From: Streptomyces sp. NBC_00569
GTDB taxonomy: Bacteria > Actinomycetota > Actinomycetes > Streptomycetales > Streptomycetaceae
Length of the DNA stretch: 64,000 nt
Assembly (NCBI RefSeq): GCF_036345255.1
Contig: NZ_CP107783.1
Coordinates: 3,645,501 to 3,709,500, forward strand
Reading direction: 5' to 3'
The notes beneath the pieces are model-generated. The model was not told where the DNA came from, searched no databases, and saw only the letters and a list, made by a program, of their open reading frames with translations. The translations under genes and the position numbers were made by a program. Shown piece after piece: positions 1 to 8,350 of the stretch (its first letter is position 1; the number at the start of each line of letters is the position of its first letter).

Positions 1-2
1 TC

Positions 3-1385
3 GTCTCGATCCTCCTAGGCTCGAACCTCTGCCTCGGGGTGATCGTCTTCGGCTGGCTGCCTGTGTCGTTCGGGCTCGGCTGGTGGGCCTCGGTCACCTC
101 CGTGATCGCGGGCACGCTTCTCGGCACCGCGCTCACCGCCCCGCTCGCCCTGGTCTCCCTGCGCACCGGCACGAACCTGTCGACGTCGTCCGGCGCCCAG
201 TTCGGCGTCCGCGGCCGGCTCGTCGGCTCGGTCGTCGGCCTGCTCCTGTCGCTCGGCTACACGGCGCTGACCGTGTGGATCGGCGGCGACGCGATGACGG
301 GCGTCCTGCACCGCCTGTTCGGCGTGCCCGAGTCGGGCCTCACCTACGGCGTCGTCTACGCGCTCCTGGCCGCCGCCACCGTGATCGGCGCGGTCTACGG
401 CTACCGCGTCCTGCTGCGCCTCTCGCGCGTCCTGGCCGTGGGCATGACCGCGCTCCTGGCGCTCGGCGTCGCCGCGTACGCCCCGCACTTCACGACGGCG
501 CCGCTGCCGGACGCCGGCGGCTACCTGCTCGGCTCGTTCTGGCCGACCTGGCTGCTCGCCCTCGTCGCGGCCGGCCTGTCGGGCCCCATCGCCTTCATCA
601 CGCTCCTCGGCGACTACACGCGCTACGTGTCCCCGGCCCGCCACTCCCAGCGGAGCGTCCTGCGCGCCACCTGGCTCGGCCTGATCGTCGGCCTGCTCAC
701 GCCCCAGCTGTTCGGCACGTTCACCGCGTACGCGGCCCGCGCCGCCCTCGACTACGCGGGCTCGCTCGTCTCCGCCTCGCCCACCTGGTACCTGATCCCG
801 CTGCTGCTCGCCGCCTCCGCGGGCTCGGTCGGCAACGCGGGCCTGATGCTCTACTCCATGGGCCTCGACCTGGACGCGATCCTGCCCCGCGCCTCCCGCA
901 CGGCCGCGACCTACACGGTCGCCGGCGTCGCCACGGTCTGCGTCTTCGTCGGCCACTTCGCGTGGGCCGCACAGGACGCCATGACGTCGTTCGTCCTGCT
1001 CCTCACCGCGATCGGCACCCCCTGGGCCGTGATCACCCTGATCGGCTTCGTGCGCTGCCGCGGCGTCTACGACGCGGACGCGCTCCAGGTCTTCAACCGG
1101 CGCTCGCGCGGCGGCGTCTACTGGTACCGGGGCGGCTGGAACCCGCGCGCCACCGCCTCCTGGGCCCTGGGCGCGCTCGTCGGCCTGCTCGCGGTGTCCC
1201 TGCCCTCGTACGAGGGCCCGCTGCTCTCCCTGACGGGTGGCGTGGACTGCAGCTTCCTGCTGTCGGGCCTGGCCGGCGGCGCGGCGTACCTGGCGCTGAC
1301 GGCACGTGAGGTGCGCTCGGTACGCGTCAGGGCCGCCGCGGACAAGAAGTCCGAGGCGGCCCTGGTCACGAGCGGTGAAGGCTGA
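3..1385 (+). CDS. Purine/cytosine permease-like transporter (NCS1 family), 5' end missing
   Basis: The reading frame is open back to the left edge, so the start codon lies outside the window; the first complete codon is at 3 and about 460 residues are visible. The protein is strongly hydrophobic, with roughly ten or eleven membrane segments. An early stretch containing RTGTNLSTSSGAQFGVRG looks like the conserved substrate-site region of the nucleobase:cation symporter-1 (cytosine/purine permease) family. Full-length members have about 480-500 residues, so only the N-terminal part is lost. By family it would import a nucleobase or related compound across the plasma membrane; the substrate cannot be read. 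It converges on ilvE with a 12-nt gap. Confidence 0.8.
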   Translation, partial: VSILLGSNLCLGVIVFGWLPVSFGLGWWASVTSVIAGTLLGTALTAPLALVSLRTGTNLSTSSGAQFGVRGRLVGSVVGLLLSLGYTALTVWIGGDAMTGVLHRLFGVPESGLTYGVVYALLAAATVIGAVYGYRVLLRLSRVLAVGMTALLALGVAAYAPHFTTAPLPDAGGYLLGSFWPTWLLALVAAGLSGPIAFITLLGDYTRYVSPARHSQRSVLRATWLGLIVGLLTPQLFGTFTAYAARAALDYAGSLVSASPTWYLIPLLLAASAGSVGNAGLMLYSMGLDLDAILPRASRTAATYTVAGVATVCVFVGHFAWAAQDAMTSFVLLLTAIGTPWAVITLIGFVRCRGVYDADALQVFNRRSRGGVYWYRGGWNPRATASWALGALVGLLAVSLPSYEGPLLSLTGGVDCSFLLSGLAGGAAYLALTAREVRSVRVRAAADKKSEAALVTSGEG

Positions 1386-1397
1386 GCGCGAGCCGGT

Positions 1398-2486
1398 CTA
1401 GCCGAGCTGGTGCATCCAGCCGTGCTTGTCCGCGCTCGTGCCGCGCTGGATGTCGAGGAGCGCCTCGCGCAGCTTCAGTGTGACCTCGCCGGGCTCGCCG
1501 CCCGACTGGGTCCACTGGCCGCCGGCGCGCTTGACGGTGCCGACGGGCGTGATGACCGCCGCGGTGCCGCAGGCGAAGACCTCGGTGAGCGTGCCGTTCT
1601 CGGAGTCGGCCTGCCACTGATCGATGGAGACGCGGCCCTCGACGGACTCGAAGCCGAGGTCGCGGGCGACCGACAGGAGCGAGTCACGGGTGACACCCGC
1701 GAGGAGCGAGCCGGTCAGCTCGGGAGTGACGATCTTGTCTCCGTACACGAAGTACAGGTTCATGCCGCCCAGTTCCTCGACCCACTTGTGCTCGACGGCG
1801 TCGAGGTAGGCGACCTGGTCGCAGCCCTCGGCGGCGGCCTCGGCCTGGGCGAGGAGGGACGCCGCGTAGTTGCCGCCGGTCTTGGCGTCGCCCATGCCGC
1901 CGGGGACGGCGCGCACGCGGTCCTCGGACAGCCAGATCGACACCGGCTTGACGCCACCGGCGAAGTAGGCGCCCGCGGGCGAGGCGATCACGATGAAGAG
2001 GTACTCGTTGGCGGGCTTCACGCCCAGGCCGACCTCGGTCGCGATCATGAAGGGACGCAGGTAGAGGGACTCCTCGCCACCGTGCGCCGGGACCCACGCG
2101 ATGTCCTGCCGCACCAGCGCGTCACACGCCTCGATAAACGTCTCGACCGGCAGTTCGGGCATGGCCAGGCGGCGGGCCGAGGCCTGGAAGCGCTTGGCGT
2201 TCATCTCGGGGCGGAAGGTGGCGACGGTGCCGTCGGGCCGGCGGTAGGCCTTGAGACCCTCGAAGATCTCCTGCGCGTAGTGCAGGACGTTCGTCGCCGG
2301 GTCGAGGGAGAGCGGTCCGTAGGGCACGAGCTGCCCGTCGTGCCAGCCGCGGCCCTCGGTCCACCGGATCGTCACCATGTGGTCGGTGAAGTGGCGGCCG
2401 AATCCGGGGTGGGCCAGGATCGCCTCGCGCTCCGCGCCGGACAGCGGGGTCGAGGAGGGCTTGAGCTCGATCGTGGGCGTCGTCAT
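1398..2486 (-). CDS. ilvE: Branched-chain amino acid aminotransferase
   Basis: IlvE is the PLP-dependent enzyme that transfers the amino group between glutamate and the 2-oxo acids of valine, leucine and isoleucine, the last step of their synthesis. The 362-residue protein has the fold-type IV core: the PLP lysine is K202 in [11 protein letters not shown], and a substrate-loop region [14 protein letters not shown] follows. The ATG at 2486 was chosen because GAAGGA sits 11 nt upstream and [10 protein letters not shown] matches the usual start of actinobacterial IlvE; the frame extends 25 more codons without support. It lies downstream of leuB on the same strand but behind a hairpin, so it probably has its own promoter. 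Confidence 0.95.
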   Translation of the reverse strand: MTTPTIELKPSSTPLSGAEREAILAHPGFGRHFTDHMVTIRWTEGRGWHDGQLVPYGPLSLDPATNVLHYAQEIFEGLKAYRRPDGTVATFRPEMNAKRFQASARRLAMPELPVETFIEACDALVRQDIAWVPAHGGEESLYLRPFMIATEVGLGVKPANEYLFIVIASPAGAYFAGGVKPVSIWLSEDRVRAVPGGMGDAKTGGNYAASLLAQAEAAAEGCDQVAYLDAVEHKWVEELGGMNLYFVYGDKIVTPELTGSLLAGVTRDSLLSVARDLGFESVEGRVSIDQWQADSENGTLTEVFACGTAAVITPVGTVKRAGGQWTQSGGEPGEVTLKLREALLDIQRGTSADKHGWMHQLG

Positions 2487-2708
2487 GGTTGCGTGTCCTT
2501 CACCGGTTGTGTGTGACGGACCGCTATCACGCTCGCGCAGCCGGAAGCACGAACTTCCCAACTACTTGGTCGTCCGAGCTTCTGCGTTCACCGCGGCCCC
2601 ACGTTCGATTATCGCGCGTGGGGTCCGATGGACGAAAACAGCCCGTACGGGTACAGCGTGAGGTGCGGCCCAGGGGTTGATGGTGGCACCCGGGGACCGC
2701 AAAGGTGA

Positions 2709-2739
2709 AGCCGCCGGGTGCGGATGCGACCCGGCGGCT
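2709..2739 (-). terminator. Hairpin terminator of leuB
   Basis: A perfect 11-bp stem (AGCCGCCGGGT paired with ACCCGGCGGCT) encloses a 9-nt loop, starting 26 nt after the leuB stop codon. On the minus strand it is followed by a weakly T-rich stretch. The remaining 220 nt before ilvE must hold the ilvE promoter; I see no leader peptide there. Confidence 0.7.
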
Positions 2740-2764
2740 GCTTAAGTGCATCAAGCGCGGCGGG

Positions 2765-3814
2765 TCAGCCGGCTACTCGGCCGGCGAGCGCGTCGCCGAT
2801 CTCGTCGGTCGACCGCACGCTCGTGCCGCGCTCGGCCAGGTCGGCGGAGACGGCGTCCTCGATGCGGGCGGCCTCGGCCTCGTAACCGAGGTGACGCAGC
2901 AGGAGCGCCACGGACAGGACCGTGGCCGTGGGGTCGGCCTTGGCCTGTCCGGCGATGTCGGGGGCCGAGCCGTGGACCGGCTCGAACATCGACGGGAACT
3001 CGCGGGACGGGTTGATGTTCCCGGAGGCCGCGACGCCGATACCACCGGAGACGGCGGCGGCGAGGTCGGTGATGATGTCGCCGAAGAGGTTGTCGGTGAC
3101 GATCACGTCGAAGCGCTCGGGGTCGGTGACGAGGAAGATCGTCGCCGCGTCGACGTGCAGGTAGTCCGTGGTGACCTCGGGGAACTCCGTGGCCACCTTG
3201 TTGAAGATGTTCGTCCAGAGGTGACCCGCGAAGGACAGCACGTTGTTCTTGTGGACCAGCGTGAGCTTCTTGCGGGGGCGGGCCTGGGCGCGGGCGAAGG
3301 CGTCACGGACCACGCGCTCGACACCGAACGCCGTGTTGACGGAGACCTCGGTGGCGACCTCGTGCGGGGTGCCGGTGCGGATCGAGCCGCCATTGCCCGT
3401 GTACGGGCCCTCGGTGCCCTCACGGACCACGATGAAGTCGATCTCCGGCTGGCCCTTGAGGGGCGTCGCCACACCCGGGAGCAGCTTGCTCGGGCGGAGG
3501 TTGACGTGGTGGTCGAAGAGGAAGCGGAGCTTGAGCAGGAAGCCGCGCTCGAGGACGCCGGACGGGACCGAGGGGTCACCGATCGCGCCGAGCAGGATGG
3601 CGTCGTGCTGCTTGAGGGCCTCGACATCGGCGTCGGTGAGGGTCTCACCGGTCGCGTGGTAGCGCCTGGCGCCGAAGTCGTATTCCTTGGTCTCCAGCTT
3701 CACATCCTGCGGGAGGACGGCGCCGAGGACCTTGAGCCCCTGGGCCACGACCTCCTGGCCGATGCCGTCACCGGGGATCACTGCGAGATTGAGGATGCGA
3801 GAGCTAGCCGACAT
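2765..3814 (-). CDS. leuB: 3-isopropylmalate dehydrogenase
   Basis: LeuB oxidises and decarboxylates 3-isopropylmalate to 2-oxoisocaproate with NAD, the third step of leucine synthesis. The 349-residue protein begins with the family hallmark [16 protein letters not shown]. It carries the metal/substrate signature [17 protein letters not shown], followed by the NAD-binding segment [14 protein letters not shown]. Length is normal for the single-domain actinobacterial enzyme. It is monocistronic here: a hairpin terminator follows, and the divergent phosphatase gene lies 170 nt away on the other side. No leucine-rich leader ORF was found upstream. Confidence 0.96.
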   Translation of the reverse strand: MSASSRILNLAVIPGDGIGQEVVAQGLKVLGAVLPQDVKLETKEYDFGARRYHATGETLTDADVEALKQHDAILLGAIGDPSVPSGVLERGFLLKLRFLFDHHVNLRPSKLLPGVATPLKGQPEIDFIVVREGTEGPYTGNGGSIRTGTPHEVATEVSVNTAFGVERVVRDAFARAQARPRKKLTLVHKNNVLSFAGHLWTNIFNKVATEFPEVTTDYLHVDAATIFLVTDPERFDVIVTDNLFGDIITDLAAAVSGGIGVAASGNINPSREFPSMFEPVHGSAPDIAGQAKADPTATVLSVALLLRHLGYEAEAARIEDAVSADLAERGTSVRSTDEIGDALAGRVAG

Positions 3815-3982
3815 ACGGGCACCCTACTTCGGCGTCCCATGGGATGACACTCGTTGTCCGCCATTCGGACAGGCCTCGCGCGGGCCGTCGCGGGATCCGC
3901 CGTACGCGGGCCGCCGTGCGGTCGATTTTTGTTCACCCGTAGGTATGGCCCTCGTTGGTTGTTACTGGGAAGTTTTCTTCTC

Positions 3983-5581
3983 GTGGACACACCGAACGTC
4001 GGCATTCCCGAGCAGTTGGCCCGCCGTCTGAGCATGCCGGAGCAGCACGAGTACCTGCGGGCCCGCTTCAGCAGGCGGCGCGCGCTGACCGGGACCGCGG
4101 CGAGCCTGGGCGGCCTGACCCTGCTGGGCGGCTCGGCCTCCTCGGCGTACGCGGCGCCTTCCGCCGCCTCCTCGCCCGCCGCGCCCGTCCGCTCGGCGGC
4201 CGTGCGGGTCGACGGCTCCCTCGTCGCGCCGTTCGCCCGCCATCTCGCCTTCGGCGCCGACCCGAAGACGCAGATGCGGATCTCCTGGCAGGTGCCGTTC
4301 GCGGTGCGCAAGCCGTTCGTACGGGTCGGCCTGAGGCCCTGGGACCTCAGCCGGAAGATCGAGGCGGAGGTGCGCGCGCTGCACACCCCGAGCCTGTCGA
4401 AGAAGCTCCCGGCGGTCGAGCAGCTCTATCTGCACGCGGCCCTGGACGGCCTGACGCCCGGGACGACGTACTACTACGGAGTGGGCCACGACGGTTTCGA
4501 CCCGGCGTCCGCGGAGCGCATCGCGACGATCGGCTCGTTCCGCACGGCTCCGGCGAAGGCGGAGAGGTTCGTCTTCACGGCCTTCGGTGACCAGGGCGTC
4601 AGCTATGACGCGCTCGCCAACGACCAGCTGATCCTGGGCCAGAACCCCTCGTTCCATCTGCACGCCGGCGACATCTGCTACGCCGACAGCAGCGGGCACG
4701 GCAAGGAGTCGGACACGTACGACGCGCGCGTGTGGGACCAGTTCCTCGCGCAGACGGAGTCGGTCGCGAAGTCGGTGCCGTGGATGGTGACGACCGGCAA
4801 CCACGACATGGAGGCCTGGTACTCCCCCAACGGATACGGCGGCCAGTCGGCCCGCTGGACCCTGCCGGACAACGGCCCGGACCCGCGGAACGCGCCGGGC
4901 GTCTACTCCTTCGTGTACGGGAACGTGGGCGTCGTCGCACTCGACGCGAACGACGTCTCGTACGAGATCCCCGCGAACAAGGGGTACACGGACGGTAAGC
5001 AGACCGCGTGGCTGGCCGAGCGGCTCGGCGAGTTGCGCGCGCGCAAGGACATCGACTTCGTGGTGGTCTTCTTCCACCACTGCGCGTACTCGACGTCGAC
5101 GCACGCCTCCGACGGCGGGGTGCGCGCCGCGTGGCTGCCGCTGTTCGCCGAGCACCAGGTGGACCTGGTGATCAATGGGCACAACCACGTGTACGAGCGC
5201 ACGGACGCCGTCAAGGACGGAGAGGTGGGCAAGCCCGTGCCGGTCGGCGCGTCGACCGATCCGACGCGCGACGGCATCGTGTACGTCACCGCGGGCGGCG
5301 CCGGCAAGGACCTCTACGGGTTCGGCATCGGGGTCGGGGACAGCTACGAGGGCCATGTCCACGACCGCGAGTCGATCGTGACGTTCCACTGGACGAAGTC
5401 ACGCCTGCCGGACCCGGACACCGTGGAGTGGTCCCGGGTGCGGTACACCGGCTTCTCGTTCCTCGCGGTGGAGGCGGAGACCGGCGGGACGGGCGTGACA
5501 CCGGCACTGAAGGTCTCCGCGCTGGCCGAGAGCGGCGAGCGCATCGACTACTTCGAGATCAGGCGCGGCACACAGCCGTAG
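3983..5581 (+). CDS. Tat-exported purple acid phosphatase-like metallophosphoesterase
   Basis: The 532-residue protein begins at GTG 3983, with GGGAAG about 10 nt upstream; an ATG at 4034 is an alternative. A twin-arginine signal (FSRRRALTG, hydrophobic stretch, cleavage probably after SAYA) is followed by a fibronectin-like N-terminal domain of the purple acid phosphatase type. The dinuclear-metal phosphoesterase domain has all the expected motifs: FGDQG, AGDICYAD, TTGNHDMEAW, FFHHCAY and INGHNHVYERT. It probably hydrolyses phosphate monoesters outside the cell or in the wall. It is divergent from leuB. I see no convincing PHO box in the 168-nt gap. Confidence 0.9.
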   Translation: MDTPNVGIPEQLARRLSMPEQHEYLRARFSRRRALTGTAASLGGLTLLGGSASSAYAAPSAASSPAAPVRSAAVRVDGSLVAPFARHLAFGADPKTQMRISWQVPFAVRKPFVRVGLRPWDLSRKIEAEVRALHTPSLSKKLPAVEQLYLHAALDGLTPGTTYYYGVGHDGFDPASAERIATIGSFRTAPAKAERFVFTAFGDQGVSYDALANDQLILGQNPSFHLHAGDICYADSSGHGKESDTYDARVWDQFLAQTESVAKSVPWMVTTGNHDMEAWYSPNGYGGQSARWTLPDNGPDPRNAPGVYSFVYGNVGVVALDANDVSYEIPANKGYTDGKQTAWLAERLGELRARKDIDFVVVFFHHCAYSTSTHASDGGVRAAWLPLFAEHQVDLVINGHNHVYERTDAVKDGEVGKPVPVGASTDPTRDGIVYVTAGGAGKDLYGFGIGVGDSYEGHVHDRESIVTFHWTKSRLPDPDTVEWSRVRYTGFSFLAVEAETGGTGVTPALKVSALAESGERIDYFEIRRGTQP

Positions 5582-5593
5582 GGACCGGGGGCC

Positions 5594-5734
5594 CTAACGG
5601 GTTTCGTGTCCCGTCTCGCCGCCGTTGTCCCTGCGGTCGAGGGCTCGCTGCAGGGCGGCGGCAGCGTTCTTACGGTCTGAATCGGACGGCGATGCGTGAC
5701 GGACTCGGCGGCGGACGGGCGTCGCTGTGGCCAT
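5594..5734 (-). CDS. Small conserved-looking basic protein, 46 residues
   Basis: This is a complete 46-codon frame starting MATATPVRRRVRHASPSDSD, with a strong ribosome binding site (AAGGAG, 10 nt before the ATG). The C-terminal half (NAAAALQRALDRRDNGG) is predicted helical; there is no signal or membrane segment. The product is rich in Arg and Asp and I cannot assign a function. The clear Shine-Dalgarno and the long low-GC upstream region argue that it is expressed. I have the impression that near-identical short proteins occur across Streptomyces, but this was not checked. It converges on the phosphatase gene with a 12-nt gap. Confidence 0.75.
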   Translation of the reverse strand: MATATPVRRRVRHASPSDSDRKNAAAALQRALDRRDNGGETGHETR

Positions 5735-5986
5735 GAGAGATCGACTCCTTGAGATCACTTGGGATTTCGAGGCGCCGGAAGAGGCGGGGAGCCTGGAGCC
5801 GCAGGGGTTGCCTGCCTTCTGCTCAGCTCACGACCGCCATTCGCTGGATCGAGCGAGACGTTCGGCTCCTACAAAGCTAAGCGAGGAGCCTGCTTCTGTC
5901 TCCACAATTACTCGGACTTCCTACTATCTGAGACGGCAGTCACGCGACGGGGTGACGTCGCGCCGGGGCCGGCCGGCGTTCCGGGC
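5735..5986 (-). promoter_or_regulatory. Promoter/leader region of the 46-residue gene, with a hairpin
   Basis: This 252-nt gap contains a clearly lower-GC block at about 5850-5940. An inverted repeat GGCTCCT/AGGAGCC (5864-5870 and 5884-5890) could form a leader hairpin, and a wider GTCTC/GAGAC pair at about 5909 and 5932 flanks the most AT-rich part. On the minus strand this gives the 46-residue gene a leader of probably more than 100 nt. No consensus promoter could be fixed with confidence. Confidence 0.4.
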
Positions 5987-6547
5987 TCAGAGAAGGTCGC
6001 CGCCCCGCCAGTCGAAGAGGAGCGTGTGAGCCGGGTCGAGTGCGGCGGTGACGCGGCGCAGGTACGGCGCGCTCTCGTCGTCCGGCAGTGGCACGGGCCC
6101 GTCGGGGCCGTACGCGGCGAAAGCGCCCTGCCACTGCTCCCAGCCGCGCGCACGGTAGAGCCCGGCCCCGTCGGGCGAGGCCGACAGCGCGCCCAGTTCG
6201 TAGGCGGCGTCGATCACCCGCTCCAGGGCCGCCATGACCTGCCCGCCCAGACCGCTCCTGCGCGTGTCGGCGCGGACGGCGACGCCCTCGACGTAGCCGA
6301 TGCGCAGCGAGCGGCCCGCGTGCGCGCCCCTGCGCTGCACCACGGAGCCGTGCGCGACGAGGTCACCGGCGCTGTCGCGCACGAGGGCGTGCACGCCGCC
6401 GACGGTGTGGTCCCAGTCGTCGTCGCTGAAGCCGCCGCCGAAGGCGTCGTCCAACAGGGCACGCACGGAACGGAGTTCGGCTCGCGTGAGGTCGGCGGTG
6501 TGGGCGGTGCTCAGCGTGGTCACCGGGACACCGTACTCACGCGCCAT
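5987..6547 (-). CDS. GNAT acetyltransferase resembling aminoglycoside 2'-N-acetyltransferase AAC(2')-I
   Basis: The 186-residue protein is a single GNAT domain whose motifs match the mycobacterial AAC(2')-I group: FSDDDWDHTVGGVHALV, a QRR segment, RIGYVEGVAVRADTRRSGLG (the acetyl-CoA loop), LGALSASPDGAGLYRARGW, and the C-terminal FDWRGGDLL. Known members acetylate the 2'-amino group of aminoglycosides and some other substrates; the physiological substrate here is unknown. The ATG at 6547 leaves 52 nt to the divergent operon. The frame could extend to 6601, but then the two genes would overlap, and a GTG nearer VTTLSTAHT is also possible. Confidence 0.82.
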   Translation of the reverse strand: MAREYGVPVTTLSTAHTADLTRAELRSVRALLDDAFGGGFSDDDWDHTVGGVHALVRDSAGDLVAHGSVVQRRGAHAGRSLRIGYVEGVAVRADTRRSGLGGQVMAALERVIDAAYELGALSASPDGAGLYRARGWEQWQGAFAAYGPDGPVPLPDDESAPYLRRVTAALDPAHTLLFDWRGGDLL

Positions 6548-6599
6548 TTGAGTACGCGTGCCGATTTCACGCCGCTTCTCCGGCGGCACAGTCGTCCTC

Positions 6600-7499
6600 A
6601 TGAACGGCCTCTACGCTCTCAAGCCCTGGTACGCGGACCGGCTCGCCGGCCTGCGCCGCGCGCTCGCCGCCCGGCAGGTCTCGCCCGACACACTGACGGC
6701 GGCCGGTGTCGTGTGCGCCGCGGGCGCGGCGGCCGCGCTCGCGTGGCTGCCGGCGCCGTCGGCCGCGCTTCTCGTGGCCGTGCTGCTCGCGGGGCGGCTC
6801 GCCTTCGCGAACCTGGACGGCGCGCTCGCCCGCGACACCGGCCGCACGACGCCGCGCGGCGCGCTCCTGAACGAGCTGGGTGACCGTGCGGCCGACCTGC
6901 TCGTCATCGCGGGTTTCCTGCCGCTGGCCCCGCTGTGGCTGGTGGCCGCGGCGGCCTTCGCGACGACGCTCCCTTCATGGGTCTCGCTGGCGGGCGCGGC
7001 GGCGGGTGCGCCCCGCCGCAACGGCGGCCCGGTCGGCAAGACGGAGCGCTGCCTCCTCGCCGTCGTGGCCGCGGCCTCGGGCTGGGCGGTACCGGTGCTC
7101 GCGGTCGTCGCGGCGGGCTCCGCGGTGACGGCGGTGGTGCGGGCGGTCTGGGTGTGGAGGGCGCTTGGGCAGCCAGAGACAGCTGTGGCCGCTGTGGCCA
7201 GGGAGCGGGTTGTGGCTACGGAGAGGGCCATGGCTACGGAGAGGGATGTGGCGAGCGAGAAGACTGTGGTGCGGGTGGCGGAGCCCGCGTCCTCCGCCCC
7301 TAGGCGCCGCCCGTCCCCATCCCCAGCCCCATCCCCACCCCCATCTCCGTCGCCGTCCTCCTCCCCCACGCTCGGCTCCTTTCCCTCTGAGCACGATCGG
7401 AGCCTCCCCCTCGACCCCGGCGAGGTGTCCGGCGGCATCACGCACACCCGCCCGCAGTCCCCCGCGGACCGCGGCACGCGGCTGCGGGGTGCCCGATGA
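6600..7499 (+). CDS. CDP-alcohol phosphatidyltransferase-like membrane protein with Ser/Pro tail
   Basis: The 299-residue protein is the first gene of a three-gene lipid operon. The first ~205 residues are hydrophobic and carry the CDP-alcohol phosphatidyltransferase motif as D73-G-A-L-A-R78...G87...N91...D95...D99. Compared with the textbook D1xxD2GxxAR...GxxxD3xxxD4, D1 is Ala70 and D3 is Asn91, while an extra D99 is present. The last ~90 residues are low-complexity: charged repeats, then Ser-Pro runs. It should join a CDP-activated lipid to an alcohol acceptor that cannot be predicted. The ATG lies 7 nt after a weak -10-like hexamer and has no Shine-Dalgarno, so the mRNA may be leaderless. 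Its stop overlaps the next start. Confidence 0.82.
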   Translation: MNGLYALKPWYADRLAGLRRALAARQVSPDTLTAAGVVCAAGAAAALAWLPAPSAALLVAVLLAGRLAFANLDGALARDTGRTTPRGALLNELGDRAADLLVIAGFLPLAPLWLVAAAAFATTLPSWVSLAGAAAGAPRRNGGPVGKTERCLLAVVAAASGWAVPVLAVVAAGSAVTAVVRAVWVWRALGQPETAVAAVARERVVATERAMATERDVASEKTVVRVAEPASSAPRRRPSPSPAPSPPPSPSPSSSPTLGSFPSEHDRSLPLDPGEVSGGITHTRPQSPADRGTRLRGAR

Positions 7500-8350
7500 G
7501 CGCCGTGTTCGTCGCCGGCGAGGTGGCCGGGCGGGCCGTGCCGGTCGTGGCCGGGGTCCTCGGGGCCGGTGGTGTCGCCGTCGCCTCGCTGCCGTCCCGG
7601 ATACGGATGCGGGCCGAGCTGCGCAGACGGTGGCGGACCTGGGCCCTGTCCGCGCCGCTGTTCGTCGGGGCCTTCTTCGTGGGCCGCGCGGGGGCCTTCG
7701 CGCTCGCGGCCGGGCTCGGCGTGGTCGCCGTGGGCGAGTACGCGCGGATGGCCGCCCTGCCCCGCGCCGAGCGGGCCGTCCTGGTCGCCGCGGCGATCGC
7801 CGTACCCGGAGCGGCACTTGCGGGGCCCGATCCCCGTACGACGGGAGCGCTTCTCGTACTCGCCGTCCTCGCGGCGGTCTGCGCGGGCGACGCCGAGCAG
7901 GGCTTCACACGCGCGTCGCGCACGCTCTTCGGTCTGCTGTGGATCCCGGTCTCGCTCAGCGGCCTGGTGCTGCTCGGCGACACGGCGCTCGCGGTGGGGG
8001 TCGCGGTGGCCTTCGGTGACGTGGGCGCGTGGTGCGGCGGTACGGCGCTCGGCCGGCGGGGGCCGCTCGCACGGCGCCTCTCACCGCTGTCCCCCAACAA
8101 GACGTGGGCGGGTGTGGTCGGCGCGGCAGCGGCAACTGCCGCCGCGCTCGCGGCAGTCGGCGCGTTCACGCCGGTCCTGTGGGCGGCCGTCCTCGCGGGC
8201 TGCGTCCTCGGCGATCTCGTCGAGTCGATGGTGAAGCGCGAGGCGGGCGTGAAGGACGCGGGCAGCTGGCTGCCGGGCTTCGGCGGGCTCCTCGACCGTA
8301 TCGACTCACTCCTGGTGGCCCTGCTCCTCGTGATGGTGGTGACCCTGTGA
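7496..8350 (+). CDS. Phosphatidate cytidylyltransferase-like protein (CdsA family)
   Basis: CdsA makes CDP-diacylglycerol from phosphatidate and CTP, the substrate for CDP-alcohol transferases such as the preceding gene. The 284-residue polytopic protein ends with the family signature in the form [20 protein letters not shown] followed by [10 protein letters not shown]; the usual HGG is FGG here, while the KD and DR-D charged residues are retained. The start overlaps the upstream stop (ATGA) and its own stop overlaps the acyltransferase start (GTGA), so the three genes are translationally coupled. It is shorter and more divergent than a housekeeping CdsA and is probably a paralogue dedicated to this operon. 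Confidence 0.85.
   Translation: MSAVFVAGEVAGRAVPVVAGVLGAGGVAVASLPSRIRMRAELRRRWRTWALSAPLFVGAFFVGRAGAFALAAGLGVVAVGEYARMAALPRAERAVLVAAAIAVPGAALAGPDPRTTGALLVLAVLAAVCAGDAEQGFTRASRTLFGLLWIPVSLSGLVLLGDTALAVGVAVAFGDVGAWCGGTALGRRGPLARRLSPLSPNKTWAGVVGAAAATAAALAAVGAFTPVLWAAVLAGCVLGDLVESMVKREAGVKDAGSWLPGFGGLLDRIDSLLVALLLVMVVTL

Noticed and set aside
15..956. Minus-strand frame opposite the permease
   Set aside because: Composition is typical antisense (Arg, Gly, Glu rich), and the plus-strand frame has clear transmembrane periodicity.
3815..3982. PHO box upstream of the phosphatase gene
   Set aside because: I searched for repeated GTTCACC-type units; one copy of GTTCACCCG occurs near 3931 but no second unit at 11-bp spacing, so regulation by phosphate is not claimed.
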